Source: Gammaproteobacteria bacterium
GTDB lineage: Bacteria; Pseudomonadota; Gammaproteobacteria; Pseudomonadales; UBA5518
Length of the DNA: 64,000 bases
Assembly (NCBI GenBank): GCA_016718385.1
Contig: JADKDK010000007.1
Coordinates: forward strand, 372,001 to 436,000
Reading direction: 5' to 3'
How positions within the stretch are numbered: the first letter of the stretch is position 1; each line of letters starts with the position of its first letter. This document shows, in pieces, positions 59,372-64,000 of the stretch. The translations under genes were made by a program, and so were the position numbers. The notes below the pieces were generated by a model. It searched no databases and was not told where the DNA came from. It saw nothing but the letters and a program-made list of their open reading frames with translations.

Positions 59372-60306
59372 TGCGCCGCCTGTTCTTGGTGCTGCTGGCC
59401 GCCAACGCGCTCTGCGCGATCTGGCTCCTGTTGTTGCCACGCGAGAGTATCGAGGACGCCGGGCGCCGCCCGGCAGCGCCTGCTCATGCTGCAAGGCTGG
59501 AGCTCGCGAGTGAATACTCACCTGCGCCAGAGGTTTCGGCGCAGCACATGGCCAGTGCGACGCCCGAGGAGGCCGGCGAACCCGTCGCGGCATTCCCGCC
59601 CGCGGGCGACGCCATTGCAGAACCCGGGTCCGTCCCTGCTGGAGCAGCTGCAGCGCAAGCACCGGCAGCGCCCGGCGCGGCCGACCGGGCGGACGCGCGG
59701 GCATTGCCCGATGCATCACCGCCCGACGGGGAGCATCGCGACGCGCCGAGTGATGAACTTGCCGCGGCCGGCGAGGCGCGGGAGATCGTCGCGGCCGTGG
59801 TGCCCGCGCAATATTGCGTGCGCATCGGGCCGCTGCGCGATGGCGCCGCGGGCGAACGCATGCGCCAGCGCGTAGCTGCCTGGTTGACTGCGGCCCGGGT
59901 CGAGGAGGGCGAGGCGCCCGATCGCAGTGCCTTCTGGGTGCACGTGCCCCCGCGTCCGTCCGACGACGAAGCGAGGGCCGTGGTGAGCGCGCTGACGGCG
60001 CGCGGCGTCGAGAGTTTCGTGATCCGCGACGAACCGGCGCTGTTGCACGGCGTGTCGCTGGGCGTATTCCGCGATGCGCAGAGCGCACAGCAACAGATGG
60101 AGCGCATGCAGGGGATCGGTTACCCGGTGGCCATTCACGAGAAGCCGCGCACCCGCCGGGCCTTCTTCCTGCTCGGGGCGCTTGGTCCCGATGCGGGGGC
60201 AGCCGTGCCACCGGAGCTCGAGGAGGCCGTCGCGGCGACGGCGTCCGGGGCGCGCGTCGCGCCGGCGCGCTGTGACGGCATTGCACCCGCGACAGGCTCC
60301 GACTAA
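59371..60306 (+). CDS. SPOR-like-domain membrane protein
   Basis: A 311-residue bitopic protein: membrane helix at residues 4-22 (LFLVLLAANALCAIWLLLL), an Ala/Pro/Glu-rich linker (30-145), and a C-terminal region (150-290) with two SPOR-like halves, QYCVRIGPLRDGAAGERM and ALLHGVSLGVFRDAQSAQQQMERM, the repeat of aromatic plus G-x-F spacing. Similar proteins follow birA-coaX in Pseudomonas relatives. A role at the septum is suggested. Its stop lies within the -10 box of the tRNA promoter. Confidence 0.78.
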   Translation: MRRLFLVLLAANALCAIWLLLLPRESIEDAGRRPAAPAHAARLELASEYSPAPEVSAQHMASATPEEAGEPVAAFPPAGDAIAEPGSVPAGAAAAQAPAAPGAADRADARALPDASPPDGEHRDAPSDELAAAGEAREIVAAVVPAQYCVRIGPLRDGAAGERMRQRVAAWLTAARVEEGEAPDRSAFWVHVPPRPSDDEARAVVSALTARGVESFVIRDEPALLHGVSLGVFRDAQSAQQQMERMQGIGYPVAIHEKPRTRRAFFLLGALGPDAGAAVPPELEEAVAATASGARVAPARCDGIAPATGSD

Positions 60307-60309
60307 ACT
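60281..60309 (+). promoter_or_regulatory. Promoter of the tRNA-tuf operon
   Basis: TTGCAC (60281-60286), 17 bases, then TAAACT (60304-60309), the -10 overlapping the stop codon of the SPOR gene. A GC-rich discriminator, TCGCGCCCC, follows at once, as at ppGpp-sensitive stable-RNA promoters. Start would be near 60316, about 32 bases before tRNA-Thr. Confidence 0.6.
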
Positions 60310-60347
60310 TCGCGCCCCGCCGCCCGGCGGGCCGGGAGGATCGCGCC

Positions 60348-60423
60348 GCTGGCGTAGCTCAATTGGTAGAGCAGCTGATTTGTAATCAGCCGGTTGGGGG
60401 TTCAATTCCTCTCGCCAGCTCCA
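60348..60423 (+). tRNA. tRNA-Thr(TGT)
   Basis: 76 bases; acceptor GCTGGCG/CGCCAGC, D-arm GCTC/GAGC, anticodon arm with loop TTTGTAA (anticodon TGT), T-loop TTCAATT, encoded CCA. First of the four tRNAs before tuf. Confidence 0.97.
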
Positions 60424-60548
60424 TTCTCCCCGGGCACATGCCGGCCGGGGCGGCTGCGAAGACGTGATAAATGCAACTTGGGCGCAGGAAGCAGGCGCGC
60501 GCATGTTGACAGGCGGGGGGCATGCGAAGAGAATGCCCGGCTCTTTCA

Positions 60549-60632
60549 GGTGGGGTTCCCGAGCGGTCAAAGGGATCAGACTGTAAATCTGACGCGCAAG
60601 CTTCGCTGGTTCGAATCCAGCCCCCACCACCA
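60549..60632 (+). tRNA. tRNA-Tyr(GTA)
   Basis: 84 bases including a long variable arm; acceptor GGTGGGG/CCCCACC, anticodon loop containing GTA between CAGA and TCTG stems, T-loop TTCGAAT, encoded CCA. Class II shape as expected for bacterial tRNA-Tyr. Confidence 0.96.
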
Positions 60633-60705
60633 TTCGGCAGGCAGTTCTCTATCCCCGTGCGGGACGCGCAACCGGCGCGGCGCACCGGGAAGGCGCAACC
60701 GGACG

Positions 60706-60779
<74 letters not shown>

Positions 60780-60874
60780 GCGGTGCGGTGCCGGCGGGAC
60801 GAAGCCGTGAAGGATCGTGAAGGGTTGAATGGTCGGCCAGTTGTTTCGGGAAGGAGGTCGGCAGGGTTTTCAGG

Positions 60875-60950
<76 letters not shown>

Positions 60951-61045
60951 TTATTCGGGTTTCGTGGCTCCCGTGCTGAGAAGTGCGGAGAGCCTCTTGT
61001 TATTCATGGCAATGCTTTCAATTACTGGTACTGGAGACGCGCGCA

Positions 61046-62239
<1,194 letters not shown>

Positions 62240-62244
62240 TCCTT

Positions 62245-62292
62245 GTGGGTCCGGATTTATCCGGACGATTGTCCGCATGAATGCGGACCCAC
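62245..62292. repeat. Double hairpin between tuf and tRNA-Trp
   Basis: Two adjacent perfect hairpins, GTCCGGA-TTTA-TCCGGAC (62249-62266) and GTCCGCAT-GA-ATGCGGAC (62271-62288), are enclosed by outer complementary ends GTGGGTCCG (62245-62253) and CGGACCCAC (62284-62292). The outer pairing competes with the ends of the inner hairpins, so two folds are possible. No T run follows. It may serve as a processing site or partial terminator. Confidence 0.5.
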
Positions 62293-62358
62293 GAGAACAG
62301 ATGGTATTCCCGGGCCGGATCCGGGCAGGCGACGAGGGGGTCGCGGACAGAGTTTGAT

Positions 62359-62434
62359 ACGCCAGTAGCTCAATTGGCAGAGCGGCGGTCTCCAAAACCG
62401 CAGGTTGGGGGTTCGATTCCCTCCTGGCGTGCCA
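62359..62434 (+). tRNA. tRNA-Trp(CCA)
   Basis: 76 bases; acceptor ACGCCAG/CTGGCGT, D-arm GCTC/GAGC, anticodon stem GCGGT/ACCGC with loop CTCCAAA (anticodon CCA), T-loop TTCGATT, encoded CCA. In its usual place before secE. Confidence 0.97.
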
Positions 62435-62516
62435 CTTTTCAGTCTGCAGTGCTGCGATCCATGGCTCCTGTGTCTTTCCCGGCGCGTGATTGGCGGAGTC
62501 GCACGGAATTTCTCCG

Positions 62517-62885
62517 ATGAAAGCAAACGTCCAGGACAATGACAGCCGGTTCGACTGGCTCAAGTGGGCCGTGGTCGCAGTGATCACGGTGGCGGCGATC
62601 TGGGGCAACCTCGCCTTCTCGGGCCAGCCGCAGCTCTATCGCTGGATCGCCTTGTTCCTCGCGGCGGCCGCGGGCGTTGCCGTGGCATTGCTCACCTCGC
62701 AGGGAGCCGCCTTCCTGGTCATGGCAAAGGCGGCGCGCAGCGAGATCCGCAAGGTGGTCTGGCCCACGCGCCAGGAGACCACGCAAACGACGCTGATCGT
62801 CGTGGTCGTGGTGGTGGTCATGGCGCTGATCCTCTGGGGGCTCGATACCTTCCTCGGGTGGCTCGCTTCAATGCTGATTGGTTAG
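62517..62885 (+). CDS. secE: SecE, preprotein translocase subunit
   Basis: SecE clamps SecY in the Sec translocon. The 122-residue protein has three membrane helices, as in E. coli: about 14-33, 40-60 and 93-115. The conserved cytoplasmic amphipathic segment AKAARSEIRKVVWPTRQETTQTTLIV lies just before the third. The start at MKANVQDNDSRFDW is preceded by GGAA. nusG follows 11 bases downstream. Confidence 0.96.
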   Translation: MKANVQDNDSRFDWLKWAVVAVITVAAIWGNLAFSGQPQLYRWIALFLAAAAGVAVALLTSQGAAFLVMAKAARSEIRKVVWPTRQETTQTTLIVVVVVVVMALILWGLDTFLGWLASMLIG

Positions 62886-62896
62886 GGGTAGGGCTC

Positions 62897-63430
62897 ATGG
62901 CAAAACGCTGGTACGTGGTGCACGCCTATTCCGGCTTCGAGAACAAGGTGGCCGACGCGCTGAAGCAGCGCGTGGAGCGCCTCGGCATGCAGGAGAAGTT
63001 CGGCGAGATCCTCGTGCCCACCGAGGAAGTGGTCGAGATGCGCGGCGGCCAGAAGCGCAAGAGCCAGCGCAAGTTCTTCCCCGGTTATGTGCTTGTGGAG
63101 ATGGAACTCGACGAGGACAGCTGGCACCTGGTCAAGGAGACGCCGCGCGTGATGGGCTTCATCGGCGGCAAGGCCGACAAGCCCTCGCCGATCACCGAGG
63201 CCGAGGCGCGCGCGATCCTGCGCCGCGTCGAGGAAGGCGCCGAGAAGCCGCGGCCGAAGACGATATTCGAGCCGGGCGAGATGGTGCGCGTCGTCGACGG
63301 GCCCTTCAACGACTTCAACGGCGTCGTGGAGCAGGTCGACTACGACAAGAACCGCCTGAAGGTGGCCGTGCTGATATTCGGACGCTCGACCCCGGTCGAG
63401 CTCGATTTCGCGCAGGTCGAGAAGGCCTGA
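62897..63430 (+). CDS. nusG: NusG, transcription elongation/termination factor
   Basis: NusG binds RNA polymerase and links it to Rho or to ribosomes. The 177-residue protein has the NGN domain starting KRWYVVHAYSGFENKVADALK with FGEILVPTEEVVEMRGG and RKFFPGYVLVEMEL, and a C-terminal KOW domain with FEPGEMVRVVDGPFNDFNGVVEQVD. Length matches E. coli (181). A GTAGGG sequence precedes the ATG. Confidence 0.97.
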   Translation: MAKRWYVVHAYSGFENKVADALKQRVERLGMQEKFGEILVPTEEVVEMRGGQKRKSQRKFFPGYVLVEMELDEDSWHLVKETPRVMGFIGGKADKPSPITEAEARAILRRVEEGAEKPRPKTIFEPGEMVRVVDGPFNDFNGVVEQVDYDKNRLKVAVLIFGRSTPVELDFAQVEKA

Positions 63431-63537
63431 GGCGATGACGTTGCGCGCCGCCACCGCTGGCGGCGCGCGGGGAGCCGGAGACGAACGGCCTGTGGTGGTC
63501 GTTCCGAGGCGTCAATCACCCACTTTGGAGCACATCG

Positions 63538-63969
63538 ATGGCCAAGAAGGTCGATTCTTACATCAAGCTGCAGGTCAAGGCCGGCCAGGCCAACCCGAGT
63601 CCCCCGGTGGGACCGGCGCTGGGCCAGAAAGGCGTGAACATCATGGAATTCTGCAAGGCCTTCAACGCGGCCACGCAGGGCATGGAACTCGGCATGCCGA
63701 TTCCGGTCGTGATCACGGTCTACTCGGATCGCAGCTTCACGTTCATCACGAAGACGCCCCCGGCGTCGATCCTGCTGAAGAAAGCGGCAGGCCTCAAGTC
63801 GGGCAGCGCCACGCCGAACACCAACAAGGTGGGCAAGGTCACGCTCGCGCAGGTCGAGGAGATCGCGCGCACGAAGATGCCCGACCTCACGGCGGCAGAC
63901 ATGGATGCGGCGATCCGCACGATCGCCGGCAGCGCACGCAGTGCGGGCATAGAAGTGGAGGGGCTCTGA
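63538..63969 (+). CDS. rplK: 50S ribosomal protein L11
   Basis: The 143-residue L11 forms the GTPase-associated centre with 23S rRNA. It starts MAKKVDSYIKLQVKAGQANPSPPVGPALGQKGVNIMEFCKAFN and carries the C-terminal RNA-binding domain with GLKSGSATPNTNKVGKVTLAQVEEIA and ends AGSARSAGIEVEGL. The ATG is preceded by GGAG. rplA starts one base after its stop. Confidence 0.98.
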   Translation: MAKKVDSYIKLQVKAGQANPSPPVGPALGQKGVNIMEFCKAFNAATQGMELGMPIPVVITVYSDRSFTFITKTPPASILLKKAAGLKSGSATPNTNKVGKVTLAQVEEIARTKMPDLTAADMDAAIRTIAGSARSAGIEVEGL

Positions 63970-63970
63970 G

Positions 63971-64000
63971 ATGGCCAGATTGACCAGGAAGCAACGCGCG
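63971..64000 (+). CDS. rplA: 50S ribosomal protein L1, first ten codons
   Basis: The window ends after MARLTRKQRA, matching the N-terminus of L1 (MAKLTKRQKA type). The ATG follows the rplK stop by one base, as in the standard rplKA operon. L1 also represses its own operon in relatives; the regulatory site is not identifiable from this much sequence. Confidence 0.9.
   Translation, partial: MARLTRKQRA

Overview
This window is a stretch of a very GC-rich gammaproteobacterial chromosome. Evidence for that placement is gene order: mrcA divergent from pilMNOPQ-aroK-aroB-damX-hemE; hslVU next to a DUF971 gene and ubiE-ubiJ-ubiB; comF divergent from a bio operon; and birA-coaX leading into Thr-Tyr-Gly-Thr tRNAs, tuf, tRNA-Trp, secE, nusG, rplK and rplA. 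The fused BioH-BioC protein, the DUF3094 protein and the full-length DmdC-like acyl-CoA dehydrogenase point to the marine Cellvibrionales/Halieaceae neighbourhood; that narrower placement is inference. Most of the window is core chromosome, with no insertion sequence, prophage or CRISPR array.

Layout. 1-7.2 kb (minus): ubiquinone genes ubiB (cut by the edge), ubiJ, ubiE, a DUF971 protein, the HslUV protease, a SPOR-domain division protein and priA. 7.2-8.4 kb: rpmE and a secreted nuclease. 8.4-20.5 kb: PBP1A, divergent type IV pilus assembly genes, shikimate genes, DamX and hemE. 20.5-21.0 kb: a gene-free stretch packed with palindromes. 21.0-31.2 kb: cysE, an acyltransferase, a VOC protein, comF, the biotin operon bioB-bioF-bioHC-bioD behind a clear BirA operator, a small rod-C-terminal-like protein, an acyl-CoA dehydrogenase, DUF3094 and tRNA-Pro. 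31.3-38.4 kb: mixed single genes, including a glycosyltransferase/PAP2 pair, pdxH, an EF-hand protein, rlmJ and an MFS transporter. 38.5-45.9 kb: cinA running straight into an N-type rotary ATPase operon (atpD-C-Q-B-E-F-A-G). 46.1-55.4 kb (minus): tamA-tamB followed by a 2-oxo acid dehydrogenase E1 alpha/E1 beta/E2 set and a BKACE (DUF849) enzyme. 55.6-64 kb: agmatine deiminase and N-carbamoylputrescine amidase, birA, coaX, a SPOR protein, then the tRNA/tuf/secE/nusG/ribosomal-protein block.

How parts connect. The biotin operon, its operator at 24007-24041 and the repressor/ligase BirA at 57.6 kb, which keeps an N-terminal winged helix, form a complete control loop inside one window. One half-site of the operator lies inside the first codons of the divergent comF gene. 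The window encodes three cell-division SPOR-type proteins.

Quality warning. Three otherwise well-conserved genes (atpD, the E1 alpha gene, coaX) each carry one frameshift, and all three are repaired by adding exactly one base. The shared direction suggests base-deletion errors in the assembly, although real inactivation cannot be excluded from the sequence alone.
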